Virus record (IMG/VR): IMGVR_UViG_3300042307_000993
Span: 1-25,310 of that record
From: a virus
Length of the DNA stretch: 25,310 nt
Reading direction: 5' to 3' (one strand)
Each line of letters begins with the position of its first letter. Position 1 is the first letter of the stretch. Below the pieces are notes generated by a model. That model saw only the letters and a list, made by a program, of their open reading frames with translations. It had not been told where the DNA came from and did no database searches. Below are positions 1-11,931 of this stretch, piece after piece. Both the position numbers and the translations under genes were made by a program.

Positions 1-2
1 AA

Positions 3-584
3 GAAACAATGAAGAACGAGTTAATTATGAAAAAACTTCCTTCAGATTCAATGACGATGAACCAAATCAAAAACCAAATCAGAAAAATGATTGCTGATGG
101 TACAAAGATTGACTTGGTTCTTTTGGACTATATTGATTGTGTTGTCCCTGAAAGTACAAGTAAAGATGAGTGGAAAGCTGAGGGTTCAGTAATGAGAGGG
201 TTTGAATCAATGTGTCACGAACTATCATTAGTTGGATGGACAGCAACACAGGGTAACAGAAGCTCTATATCTTCTGAGGTTGTTACTACTGACCAAATGG
301 GTGGTTCTATTAAGAAAGCACAAGTTGGACACGTTATCATTACCGTGGCTAAAACTTTACAACAAAAAGAAATGAACTTGGCAACAATTGCTATTACCAA
401 ATCACGTATTGGTAAAGATGGGGTAGTGTTTGAGAACTGTAAGTTCAACAACGAACTACTTGAAATCGATACAGAGTCATCTGTAACCTTCTTAGGTTTT
501 GGGGAACAACAAGAAGAAAGAAAACGTGACCGAGTTAAAGAACTTTTAGAAAAAAGAAAACAAAGAGAAGAACAAAAACAATAA
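3..584 (+). CDS. Replicative DNA helicase, DnaB-type, C-terminal part (cut by left window edge)
   Basis: The sequence matches the second half of a RecA-fold DnaB/gp41-type helicase, which unwinds the fork and drives DNA replication. A Walker B-like strand ending in acidic residues (LVLLDYIDCV) lies about 37 residues after the first internal Met. It is followed by a TATQGNRSS segment resembling the conserved Gln motif H3, then GGSIKKAQVGHVIITVAKT and a KSRIGKDG segment like the DnaB C-terminal 'KNRNG' region. The last 25 residues are a highly charged Lys/Glu/Arg tail. The Walker A half is missing and the frame is open to base 3, so the true start must lie upstream of the window; the ATG at 9 is probably internal. 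The ribonucleotide reductase follows after 24 bases, which fits a nucleotide/replication module. The family call rests on motif recognition only; another RecA-fold ATPase is possible but less likely. Confidence 0.68.
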   Translation, partial: ETMKNELIMKKLPSDSMTMNQIKNQIRKMIADGTKIDLVLLDYIDCVVPESTSKDEWKAEGSVMRGFESMCHELSLVGWTATQGNRSSISSEVVTTDQMGGSIKKAQVGHVIITVAKTLQQKEMNLATIAITKSRIGKDGVVFENCKFNNELLEIDTESSVTFLGFGEQQEERKRDRVKELLEKRKQREEQKQ

Positions 585-608
585 TATAAATTAAAATAAA
601 CAAGAATT

Positions 609-3130
<2,522 letters not shown>

Positions 3131-3135
3131 TACAA

Positions 3136-4974
3136 ATGGCAAATAATAGAATATCATACGCATCTAGGGATTATCAGTCAATCAGGACCGAGCTCTTGAA
3201 TTATACTAAAACTTACTATCCTGACTTAATCCAAGACTTTAACGATGCTTCGGTCTTCTCCGTATTCATTGATTTAAACGCCGCGATTGCGGACAACTTA
3301 CATTATAACATTGACCGAAGTATTCAGGAGACTGTTTTACAATATGCTCAACAAAGGTCATCAGTTTATAACATAGCCAGAACCTACGGTTTAAAATTAC
3401 CAGGACAAAGACCATCAGTTGCTTTAGTTGATTTCTCAATTACAGTCCCTGCTTTTGGTGATAAAGAAGATGAAAGATATCTTGGAACATTGACAAGAGG
3501 TTCACAAGTTGTTGGAGCCGGAATTGTTTTTGAAAATGTTTATGACATTGATTTTGCTTCACCATATAATTCTCAAGGTTTTCCCAATAGATTAAAAATA
3601 CCAAACTTTAACTCAAATAATATTTTAGTTAATTATACAATCACAAAAAGAGAAATTGTTGTAAATGGTATTACAAAGGTATTCAAACGAGTTATTGGTG
3701 CAAATGATGTTAAACCATTCTTTGAATTATTTTTACCTGAAAAAAATGTGTTAGGCATTACAAGTGTATTATTAAAGAATGGTACACAATATACAAACAC
3801 ACCAACAACTGCAGAGTTTTTAGGTGTTGATAATAGATGGTATGAAGTGGATGCATTGGCTGAAGATAGAGTCTTTATTGAAGACCCTGCAAAAGTTTCT
3901 GACCAACCTGGTATTAAAGTTGGTAAGTATATCCAAACTCAAGATAGATTTATTACCGAATATACACCTGAAGGATTTAAGAAAATGACATTTGGTGGTG
4001 GTACCAATACCGCACAAGACCAATTGAACCAGTTCACAACTTTAGGTACAACATTAGAACTTCAAAAATATTCTAACAATTTCTCATTAGGTTCAACATT
4101 AACACCAAATTCAACATTGTTCATTCAATATAGAGTTGGTGGTGGATTGGCAACAAACTTAGGAACAAACGTAATCAATCAAATTGGTACTGTTTCATTC
4201 TTTGTTAATGGTCCATCTGAGACAACAAACTCAGCGGTAGTTAATTCATTAAGATGTGTTAACGTAACTGCGGCGGTAGGTGGAGCGGGTATTCCATCAT
4301 TAGAGGAAATTAGAAACTATGTATCATTTAATTTTGCAGCTCAAAAGAGAGCGGTTACCGTACAGGATTACGAATCAATTATTAGAAACATGCCAGCTCA
4401 ATTTGGAGCACCCGCAAAAGTATCTATAACAGAAAATGATAATAAAATTTTAATTCAAATTTTATCTTACGATACTTCAGGTAAATTAACCAATATTGTT
4501 TCAAATACTTTAAGACAAAACATTGCAAATTATTTATCAAACTACCGAATGATGAATGATTATATTTCAATATTCAGTGCTGAGGTTATTGACTTGAGTG
4601 TTGATGTTGCGATTGTCTTAGATTCAGCTCAAAACTCAGGACAAGTTATTTCAAGTGTTATTGATAAAATATCTGCATACTTTAACCCTCTATCAAGACA
4701 ATTAGGTCAGAATGTTTATCTATCCGAGATTAGAAGTATTATTCAAAATACAAATGGGGTATTAACCGTTTCAACTTTAGATGTGTTTAATGAAGTTGGT
4801 GGTCAATATTCATCGGCAGAAACCTCTATGGAATACTCAGACCCAGAATTAAAACTTATTGGTCCTGTTGATGATACCATATTTGCTCAACCATCACAAG
4901 TGTATCAGATTAGATATCCAGGTAAAGACATTAGAGTTTCGGTTAAGAACTTCCAATCAATTACTTTTTCTTAA
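3136..4974 (+). CDS. Baseplate wedge protein, gp6 / baseplate J-like
   Basis: The 612-residue protein matches the gp6/baseplate J family that forms the ring joining the wedges of contractile tails. The N-terminal part (about residues 24-97) has the family pattern of a short disordered start, then a helical stretch with FIDLNAAIADNLHYNIDRS and ETVLQYAQQRSSVYNIARTYGLKLPG. The middle (about 100-380) is beta-rich and variable. The C-terminal third has SLEEIRNYVSFNFAAQKRAV and VTVQDYESIIRNMPAQFG, the typical J-family segment, followed by repeated alpha/beta elements. It starts 5 bases after the gp25-like stop, with TATTTAATACAA directly before the ATG. The size is near that of T4 gp6 (about 660) and well above small J proteins (about 300), favouring a T4-like wedge. 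Confidence 0.85.
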   Translation: MANNRISYASRDYQSIRTELLNYTKTYYPDLIQDFNDASVFSVFIDLNAAIADNLHYNIDRSIQETVLQYAQQRSSVYNIARTYGLKLPGQRPSVALVDFSITVPAFGDKEDERYLGTLTRGSQVVGAGIVFENVYDIDFASPYNSQGFPNRLKIPNFNSNNILVNYTITKREIVVNGITKVFKRVIGANDVKPFFELFLPEKNVLGITSVLLKNGTQYTNTPTTAEFLGVDNRWYEVDALAEDRVFIEDPAKVSDQPGIKVGKYIQTQDRFITEYTPEGFKKMTFGGGTNTAQDQLNQFTTLGTTLELQKYSNNFSLGSTLTPNSTLFIQYRVGGGLATNLGTNVINQIGTVSFFVNGPSETTNSAVVNSLRCVNVTAAVGGAGIPSLEEIRNYVSFNFAAQKRAVTVQDYESIIRNMPAQFGAPAKVSITENDNKILIQILSYDTSGKLTNIVSNTLRQNIANYLSNYRMMNDYISIFSAEVIDLSVDVAIVLDSAQNSGQVISSVIDKISAYFNPLSRQLGQNVYLSEIRSIIQNTNGVLTVSTLDVFNEVGGQYSSAETSMEYSDPELKLIGPVDDTIFAQPSQVYQIRYPGKDIRVSVKNFQSITFS

Positions 4975-5044
4975 CAAGTTTATTTATTTTTTCTTTGGAT
5001 TATTATTTAATTGTGTGGGTTCACTTTAAAAATCCCGCATAAAC

Positions 5045-5054
5045 TATTTATTAA
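5045..5054 (+). promoter_or_regulatory. Candidate late promoter element TATTTATTAA, copy 1
   Basis: The element lies exactly 22 bases before the ATG at 5067, inside a 92-base gap (4975-5066), one of the two largest gaps between genes here. The same word at the same distance occurs before 20332, and a one-step variant before 13873. No shared -35 element is visible. A weak inverted repeat (TGTGGG at about 5013 with CCCGCA at about 5033, 14-base loop) lies upstream in the same gap. Promoter identity is inferred from recurrence and position. Confidence 0.5.
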
Positions 5055-5066
5055 CTAAAGACATTA

Positions 5067-8000
5067 ATGGGTCAATCATATAGAATAAGGACTGAATTAG
5101 GGGTTAACAAAACAATCAACGTACAATTAGACCAAGAGTTTGAACAGTTAGAGATTTTATCTTTAAAAATACAACAAGAAGATGTCTATATAAGAAGTTG
5201 TGCCGATTATGGAGTTATTGTTGGTAGGGTTACCGCTAACAATGGTTTTGGATTACCAAACGCAAGAGTGTCAATATTCATACCTATTACAACGGTAGAT
5301 GAATCAAACCCAATTATTTCAAGTATATACCCATATAAATCACCTTCAGATAAAAATGAAGATGGATATAGGTACAACTTATTACCTTATGAAAAATCTT
5401 ATTCTGTTCACGCAGCAACAGGTACAATACCATCAAGATTGGATGCTCTGACAGGAACAACCGCTGTTGAAATATATGACAGATATTATAAGTTCACGGC
5501 CAAAACAAATGATAGTGGGGATTACATGATAATGGGGGTACCATTAGGGTTTCAAACTGTTGTTATGGATGTTGACTTGTCTGATATTGGAGAGTTTTCA
5601 TTGACACCACAGGATTTAATTAGAATGGGTCTTGCAACTGAAGCTCAAGTTGCGGGTAATCGTTTTAGAACATCAACAGATTTAAATTCATTACCTCAAA
5701 TTATTAATTTGGTTAAAGGTATTGAAATATCACCACTTTGGGGTGACCCTGATATTTGTGACATTGCCATTAATCGTCTTGATTTTGATTTGAGAGACGA
5801 GGCAAATGTTAATATACAACCAACATCTGTTTTTATGGGTTCAATTTATTCCACTTCAGACGCTTACCGAGTTAGGAGAAATGCAAAACCTAAAGATGAT
5901 ATGGGTAATCTTTGTAGTTTACAATCAGGACCTGGACAAATATTAGCAATTAGACAAACCATCCAACAAGATACTATTGGTAATCCAATACTGGAACAAT
6001 ATCAATTAGAACAATCTGGAAATATTATTGATGGTGATGGTGTTTGGTTAACTGAATTACCAATGAACTTAGATTATTATATAACTAATGAATTTGGTGA
6101 AAGAGTTATATCAAATGACCCAACAATAGGTATTCCAACTAAGGCAAAATATAGATTTAAAATTAAATGGACTCAACCAACGGCATTAACTGAACAAACA
6201 AGACGACCATATTTTTTAGTTCCAAATATTAAAGAGTATGGATGGACAAGTTCGGTAATTGACCCAAATTTACAATTTAACCCATCGTCTAACGCAGAAT
6301 TGGCTGGTTCATATTATTTTGGATTAGATTGGACCGGATACACAAATACTCAAGCGGCAATAAATTGTGATGATACTTTTTATCAATTTGACTTTAATAA
6401 AGTTTACACGGTTTCAGGGTTAATTGATGAATTTAAAAATGGTGGAAGAGGTAGGTTTATTGGGATTAAAGAAATTGACAGTCAAGATTGTGAAAGTACT
6501 ATTAATAAATTTCCTGTAAATGAAGGTTTTAGAAATTTTGATTTTATTTTCTTTCTATTTGCAATTTTAATGCAATTGGTTCAAATAATTGGTATCCCAT
6601 TATTAATTGTTTATCATATTGCTGCGGCAATTTTAGAAAATTATGCGAAACCTTTAATTATTGCATTAATTGGGTGGATTATTAAAAACGTTATTGCGTT
6701 TGGATTTTTGGTTGCGGTTTATATTGCGTTAATTATTGCGTCTTTTGGTGTTAGTATTGCGGGGGTAGTATCTGCGGTACTACAGTTGACCGTATGGACA
6801 ATTTTGTTAATTAAAGCAAAGAAAATAAAAAAATTCATTGAACAACTAAGGTTTGGACCTTTTAAATTACCAATGGTGACTTATCCCGATTGTCAGGCTT
6901 GTGAATGTGACCCAGAGATTCTACAGTCTTCTACAAACGCCACTGAGTCTTTTTTAGTTAGTCAATTATCTAATTCATCGGCATATTATGAAAATTTAGT
7001 TAAGGCTCAAGAAAGGGCAACATCACAATCTCCAAGTGATGATACTTACGAAGCGAACAATTCATTATATGCTCAAATTTTAAGTGAGGCACTTGCAGGA
7101 TTTGGTTCTAGTAATACTAATCCATCTGCATACAAAAATGGTGTGAGTTCTATTGTTACATTTCCTGACAGCGATAATACTCGAAGATTTGCTGTTTCAA
7201 AAACAATAACACCAGGAGAAAGGATAAACACTTTTAATGTTAGAAATAAATATTTCCAAGGGATTAATAGAATAAAAGCTACTTTTGCTTCAGATGTAAA
7301 TAATCCTGTAGGTTTGTATCATTATGATAATACTTTAACTATATTATCACCTGAAGAATTTGAACCAGGTACTCTATTAACTTTTGTGAATCCATCATTA
7401 ACCACAGATAAAAATTATTTGTGGACAGGAACTACTGGTGGTTCAGTGTTACAAGGAATAAATGGTAGAATTCAAACTGACCAATTTACTACTCAAGTAA
7501 AATATGCAATTCCAACAGATAATAGTCAAACTACGGAATCGACTACATTATATACTATACCAAGTGCAACAACTGAGTGTGTTGATAGTATTACTATAGA
7601 TGTTACTACTTCAGGTACGGTGACATATAATACTTGTAATGGGGGGATTGTTATTTATAGTGCGTTAACATTAGGGTCTCATACAATAACAAATGTTAAT
7701 TGTATAAGTACAACTAATTTAGGTGGTACTGCAGAATATACGGTAGTTAGTTTTGGTGAAAGTTGTCAAAGATATGTATATCCTTCAGATATTGAATACT
7801 ATCAAGTACTTACTGCTATTACAATTACAACAAATATTGTTAATGGTGTACCACAATATTCAATACCTAATTTAGGTAGTGGTGTTGGGTTTTGGAACTA
7901 TTTAACTGCACCAAGCTCAGTTCAAATTTATAAAGAAGTTAAAGGCAATTTAGGTAGTGATGGGTGGCTTGAAGATGGAGCACAACAAAATTTAGCCATA

Positions 8001-10250
8001 AGTAATTTTGCGGATTTTTCTGACTCAAAAATTTTAATTTTACAAAGAGGGGTTGACCCATATTCCCCAACGTTAATTAATCAATATGGTATTGGTAAGA
8101 TATTGGGATACCCAAATGAAAACGACGTAATCATTACGGCAACAACAAAAATGAATATACCTGTTCAAAAATTACCAACAGGTTCAGTAACTACTGTTCC
8201 ACAACATAACGTTCAAAATAATATTTATTTTTCATCTTATGTTTATAGTCCTGGTGTGGTAGGTTCAACAACACCTGGTTTACAATTTTCTTCATACACC
8301 ACAAGTAATGTTGGATTTTATGGGGCATTAGATTCAACAACTCCCGATAGAACTATTAATTCAGGTCCAACATTTGGTAATGTTTTTGTACCAGCAACAG
8401 TATTCATTGATAAAAGTCCGTCATATGGAATAGCTAATGGTGTGGTAACCAAAACATCGAATGATTATTATTCATCCGCAATATCGGTTAGTAAGTATGA
8501 TACCGCCGAGGATTTATCGGGTGGTGCAATATTAAAGTTAACTCCATTAGTTTTAAATACTATTATTTTAAATGTGATATTCCCGTTGCTCTCTTATAAG
8601 GCATATAATGACCCACCGAGTAGGGTATACTTTAGCCCAATTTTATATCCAACATTAACGGGTTCAAGTGCGTTGAACATTGTCAATTCTTCAAGAAATG
8701 TTATGAGAACTGACAGATTACCATCATCTGATTATATCGATAGTGGTGTTATAAATGGTAGTGTTAGTTTATTACAACAAAACGTAGGATTTTCTGCTTA
8801 TATTATTGGTGGACAAGGAGCACCCATTAATGTAAGTGGTTACGATACAGGTGCATCTCAAGTTAATGCTGATATTGAGGGTCAACTTGCTAGTGTCAAT
8901 GTGTTAGAGTCATTAAGTACTTGTGAGAGAATGGTTGGTCTTAATTGTTATAGTGGTAATAGTGTTAATTTTGGTGTTACTGCGGGATGTCAAAGTAGTG
9001 ATTCAGTTCAAAATGGGTGTTATGTTTTTGCGGTTAATCCTTGGACAGATTTACAAAAAGATTTAAGGGCGTTTAGTGAGTGGGGATTTAGATTTAGATT
9101 TTTCTATGGGTTATGTCGAGGTGTTTTATCTCAAACATTTACCAACAATTGGGTAAATGGTTCATTATACACATTTCCAATACAAGTTGATACTTATTTT
9201 GACCAACAAAATAAACCATTACCACCTCAGTTTGCCAAAGAACTTGTTTATTTTGATGATAAGACTAATAACTTCTATTACAGAAGTTCACCTTATTTGT
9301 CAGGAACAACATCACCAAGATTTATTGGAAGACCAACTCTTGGATTAATAAACCCCGTTAATGACAGAAATTTATTGTTCCCAACAACAATTGTTAATTT
9401 GGGTATTAAAGATGATTTTTATCAAGAAATAATTTTTGACCCGTCAGCTAAAGGGTACATAATGAATACATTAAATCCAACAAGTTATTCGGATACTTCA
9501 GATTTGGTAAATTTATTTGTTATATCTCGTATTACAGACGAAGGATATTTGGCTCAACTTTTTACTTTTGGTAATAATGGATTGAATCAATTATTTACCA
9601 GACCCGATAGAAGAATTGATGGTGATTTAGCTCAAAGTATGTCAATTAATTCTGAGTATGGTGTAATACCTTTTTCACCTGAGTTTTATAGTGTTTATGG
9701 TACAAGTAATGACCCTGTTGTTATTTTGGGTGGACTTGATGACCCAACAATGGGTGTTTTCTTTTCTTCTACCACAGTTGATTTACAAAACAAAGACTTC
9801 TTAACGCCTGGAGTTATTGATTTTAGACCATCAAATAATGCAAATGCTATAACATATCCTTATGGTATTAAATCTCAGTATGTACCGTTTTATCAGTGGG
9901 GATTAAATCAACCATCAATACAAAGTATTTTTGGTTCACAATACAATGATTGGGTTACAAATCAATCATCAAATATTAATACTTCAGGTATTTTTGGATA
10001 TAACTATCAATCATTAGATAGAAGAAATATTGGGTCGCCAAGTTATTTTATTGGGTCAAATTCACAAGTAAGTGATATATACGAAAGAGGTTATATCTTT
10101 AATGTAAACCCTAATGGTTCATATTCTTACAATGCGGGAACTTATCCAAATAAATTCTTAGTTAGCGCTCCATTCCATTTTTATTTTGGAGTAAATAAAG
10201 GATTAACTGCGTTAGATAAATTTAAAACAAAATATTCTGTAGGTGAATAA
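5067..10250 (+). CDS. Giant tail/baseplate-associated protein with carboxypeptidase-regulatory-like domain and membrane-type hydrophobic block
   Basis: I do not recognise this 1727-residue protein as a whole. Residues about 48-170 look like a carboxypeptidase regulatory-like/transthyretin-type beta sandwich (YGVIVGRVTANNGFGLPNAR early, TNDSGDYMIMGVPLGFQTV late). Residues 493-523 and 529-582 are strongly hydrophobic and could form three to four membrane helices, followed by a Lys-rich stretch (KAKKIKKF) and a C-x2-C-x-C motif at Cys609, Cys612, Cys614. Residues about 834-895 resemble a small Cys-containing Ig-like domain (TVTYNTCNGG, then NVNCIS). The rest is beta-rich, Asn/Ser/Tyr/Gly-rich, typical of phage structural proteins. 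It opens a block of coupled genes after a candidate promoter and lies between gp6-like and tail-I-like wedge genes, so a virion role is likely. A membrane-active ejection role is speculative. Confidence 0.6.
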   Translation: MGQSYRIRTELGVNKTINVQLDQEFEQLEILSLKIQQEDVYIRSCADYGVIVGRVTANNGFGLPNARVSIFIPITTVDESNPIISSIYPYKSPSDKNEDGYRYNLLPYEKSYSVHAATGTIPSRLDALTGTTAVEIYDRYYKFTAKTNDSGDYMIMGVPLGFQTVVMDVDLSDIGEFSLTPQDLIRMGLATEAQVAGNRFRTSTDLNSLPQIINLVKGIEISPLWGDPDICDIAINRLDFDLRDEANVNIQPTSVFMGSIYSTSDAYRVRRNAKPKDDMGNLCSLQSGPGQILAIRQTIQQDTIGNPILEQYQLEQSGNIIDGDGVWLTELPMNLDYYITNEFGERVISNDPTIGIPTKAKYRFKIKWTQPTALTEQTRRPYFLVPNIKEYGWTSSVIDPNLQFNPSSNAELAGSYYFGLDWTGYTNTQAAINCDDTFYQFDFNKVYTVSGLIDEFKNGGRGRFIGIKEIDSQDCESTINKFPVNEGFRNFDFIFFLFAILMQLVQIIGIPLLIVYHIAAAILENYAKPLIIALIGWIIKNVIAFGFLVAVYIALIIASFGVSIAGVVSAVLQLTVWTILLIKAKKIKKFIEQLRFGPFKLPMVTYPDCQACECDPEILQSSTNATESFLVSQLSNSSAYYENLVKAQERATSQSPSDDTYEANNSLYAQILSEALAGFGSSNTNPSAYKNGVSSIVTFPDSDNTRRFAVSKTITPGERINTFNVRNKYFQGINRIKATFASDVNNPVGLYHYDNTLTILSPEEFEPGTLLTFVNPSLTTDKNYLWTGTTGGSVLQGINGRIQTDQFTTQVKYAIPTDNSQTTESTTLYTIPSATTECVDSITIDVTTSGTVTYNTCNGGIVIYSALTLGSHTITNVNCISTTNLGGTAEYTVVSFGESCQRYVYPSDIEYYQVLTAITITTNIVNGVPQYSIPNLGSGVGFWNYLTAPSSVQIYKEVKGNLGSDGWLEDGAQQNLAISNFADFSDSKILILQRGVDPYSPTLINQYGIGKILGYPNENDVIITATTKMNIPVQKLPTGSVTTVPQHNVQNNIYFSSYVYSPGVVGSTTPGLQFSSYTTSNVGFYGALDSTTPDRTINSGPTFGNVFVPATVFIDKSPSYGIANGVVTKTSNDYYSSAISVSKYDTAEDLSGGAILKLTPLVLNTIILNVIFPLLSYKAYNDPPSRVYFSPILYPTLTGSSALNIVNSSRNVMRTDRLPSSDYIDSGVINGSVSLLQQNVGFSAYIIGGQGAPINVSGYDTGASQVNADIEGQLASVNVLESLSTCERMVGLNCYSGNSVNFGVTAGCQSSDSVQNGCYVFAVNPWTDLQKDLRAFSEWGFRFRFFYGLCRGVLSQTFTNNWVNGSLYTFPIQVDTYFDQQNKPLPPQFAKELVYFDDKTNNFYYRSSPYLSGTTSPRFIGRPTLGLINPVNDRNLLFPTTIVNLGIKDDFYQEIIFDPSAKGYIMNTLNPTSYSDTSDLVNLFVISRITDEGYLAQLFTFGNNGLNQLFTRPDRRIDGDLAQSMSINSEYGVIPFSPEFYSVYGTSNDPVVILGGLDDPTMGVFFSSTTVDLQNKDFLTPGVIDFRPSNNANAITYPYGIKSQYVPFYQWGLNQPSIQSIFGSQYNDWVTNQSSNINTSGIFGYNYQSLDRRNIGSPSYFIGSNSQVSDIYERGYIFNVNPNGSYSYNAGTYPNKFLVSAPFHFYFGVNKGLTALDKFKTKYSVGE

Positions 10251-11931
10251 GTTTACAATTATACCGAGTAGTCAGGAATATCAGGCGGCTCCATCAGTTG
10301 ACCAAGATATCACTATTACTTTAGAGCAACAGAGTCAACAAATGGTTGAATATGACCGAAGTCAAAGTATTAGTTTGGCTCAAGTATTTGATGATGAAAG
10401 ACAAAGTAGTGGTATATTCAGACCCACATTCAAAGTTAATTATTTGTATGGTAACACATATACAGGTACTACTGAATATGTTCCATTTAGAAATACTTTA
10501 TATTATGTTAATCCCGAACAATCTTTTGTTAGTACTATATGGAAAGGATTTCCACAATATTATGAATTTGATTTTTATAGGCCTAACATATCTGACCAAC
10601 ATATTAATTATGTTGCAAAAAGTGCCTACACATACAATTGGACATATTATATTAGTTATGCTCAAAGTAACAATTATTTAAAACAAATGTCATACACATT
10701 AAATAATAGTAGTTATGATTGGTATGCGTCCGAAGGTATTCCATTTTCAATTATTAATGGAACTCAAAATGGTAGTAATGTTATTAGATTTCAATGTATT
10801 GCACCACACGGATTAACTGTTGGTGAGTATGTTGAATTACCTTTCTTTTATAATCAATTAAATTTATTCCAAGTTTATTCATTGGGTAATAACCAATTAG
10901 ATAGTGACCCCTACGTTTTTAACCTATTCAATTTTGGATATACGGGTACCACATTTGCCAATGGAGTTACGGGAACATTTAAAAGAGTTATTAATCCTGA
11001 TAATTTATTGGAAACAAAGTCAAAATATTATGTGAGGGAACATAAAATTTTAACAAATGTTGGAGATTGTATTATGGTTAAAAATGCGTTTGAAAAGAAT
11101 CTATTTAACGAAGAGAGAAAATTTGAATATAGTTCAATAACACCAAACCAAATTTCAAGAATATCTCAAAAGACTAGTAGTAATTCATATAATGTTACGG
11201 TCAATTACGATTTAGATTTAAATGGAGTGTTGGATAATCAAAAACGACCTGTTAGTGAATTATTTTTAACTATTATTAATAAAGGATATACGGGATATTT
11301 TAATCAACCAAATAATGGTATAGGGTTAAAACAAGGTTGGGAGTTTAATTTGACAAGGCCAATAAGTTCTTGGTGGGATTTAAAAAATACTTATTCCGAT
11401 ACAAACATACAAACATCAAATTATACTTTGACTAGTGGTGTTACAAAAACATTTTATTATAATCAAGATTTAAAAAAAGATGATTTAATTGATGGTGACT
11501 TTTGTGAGTGGAATGATTATAACCAAATTGAAAGGGTTATTTCACCGTACTATCAAAAACTGAATTACAATCAAAACGTATTTCAAACTACTGAAACATA
11601 TTCAACAAATAGTCCTGGATTTTATTACAAACCCCACACATCAATGAGGATTAGAGTTTTCTCTGATTATGTTGAGACTGCGGTTGCGGAACAAGTTGAA
11701 AATGTGCCTTTCTATTCTTTTTATTCTTCTGCCGACCAATCGTTTAGATGGAGAGACATATATACTTATGGGTTTAAGGATAACCTTGAAAGGGGTGTTG
11801 ATTTCCCATTTATGAACAGCGCTCAATATCCATATCAAGAAGCCATCTTTAGATTAATACCTGAAGGAATAAACTATAACTCTTTAGGGGTTCAGTACCC
11901 AATTAAGCCATTGTTTGATGAGTGTGAATAA
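10243..11931 (+). CDS. Virion structural protein of unknown function, baseplate/tail region
   Basis: The 562-residue product is not recognised. It starts with GTG at 10243, overlapping the preceding stop by 8 bases (GTGAATAA), a clear sign of translational coupling to the 1727-residue gene. The N-terminal 60 residues are polar (Gln/Ser-rich), followed by aromatic, Tyr/Asn-rich beta-type sequence. Residues about 175-245 contain APHGLTVGEYVEL and a later FANGVTGTFKRV, resembling the short 'HGL..GD.V' beta domains common in phage tail proteins (sometimes annotated as FCCH-like). No membrane segment, signal peptide or enzymatic motif is visible. A tail or baseplate structural role is inferred from context and composition. 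Confidence 0.5.
   Translation: MNKFTIIPSSQEYQAAPSVDQDITITLEQQSQQMVEYDRSQSISLAQVFDDERQSSGIFRPTFKVNYLYGNTYTGTTEYVPFRNTLYYVNPEQSFVSTIWKGFPQYYEFDFYRPNISDQHINYVAKSAYTYNWTYYISYAQSNNYLKQMSYTLNNSSYDWYASEGIPFSIINGTQNGSNVIRFQCIAPHGLTVGEYVELPFFYNQLNLFQVYSLGNNQLDSDPYVFNLFNFGYTGTTFANGVTGTFKRVINPDNLLETKSKYYVREHKILTNVGDCIMVKNAFEKNLFNEERKFEYSSITPNQISRISQKTSSNSYNVTVNYDLDLNGVLDNQKRPVSELFLTIINKGYTGYFNQPNNGIGLKQGWEFNLTRPISSWWDLKNTYSDTNIQTSNYTLTSGVTKTFYYNQDLKKDDLIDGDFCEWNDYNQIERVISPYYQKLNYNQNVFQTTETYSTNSPGFYYKPHTSMRIRVFSDYVETAVAEQVENVPFYSFYSSADQSFRWRDIYTYGFKDNLERGVDFPFMNSAQYPYQEAIFRLIPEGINYNSLGVQYPIKPLFDECE

Noticed and set aside
5013-5038. Inverted repeat TGTGGG / CCCGCA as an intrinsic terminator
   Set aside because: The stem is only 6 bp with one wobble and a 14-base loop, and no T-run follows it, so I do not call it a terminator.
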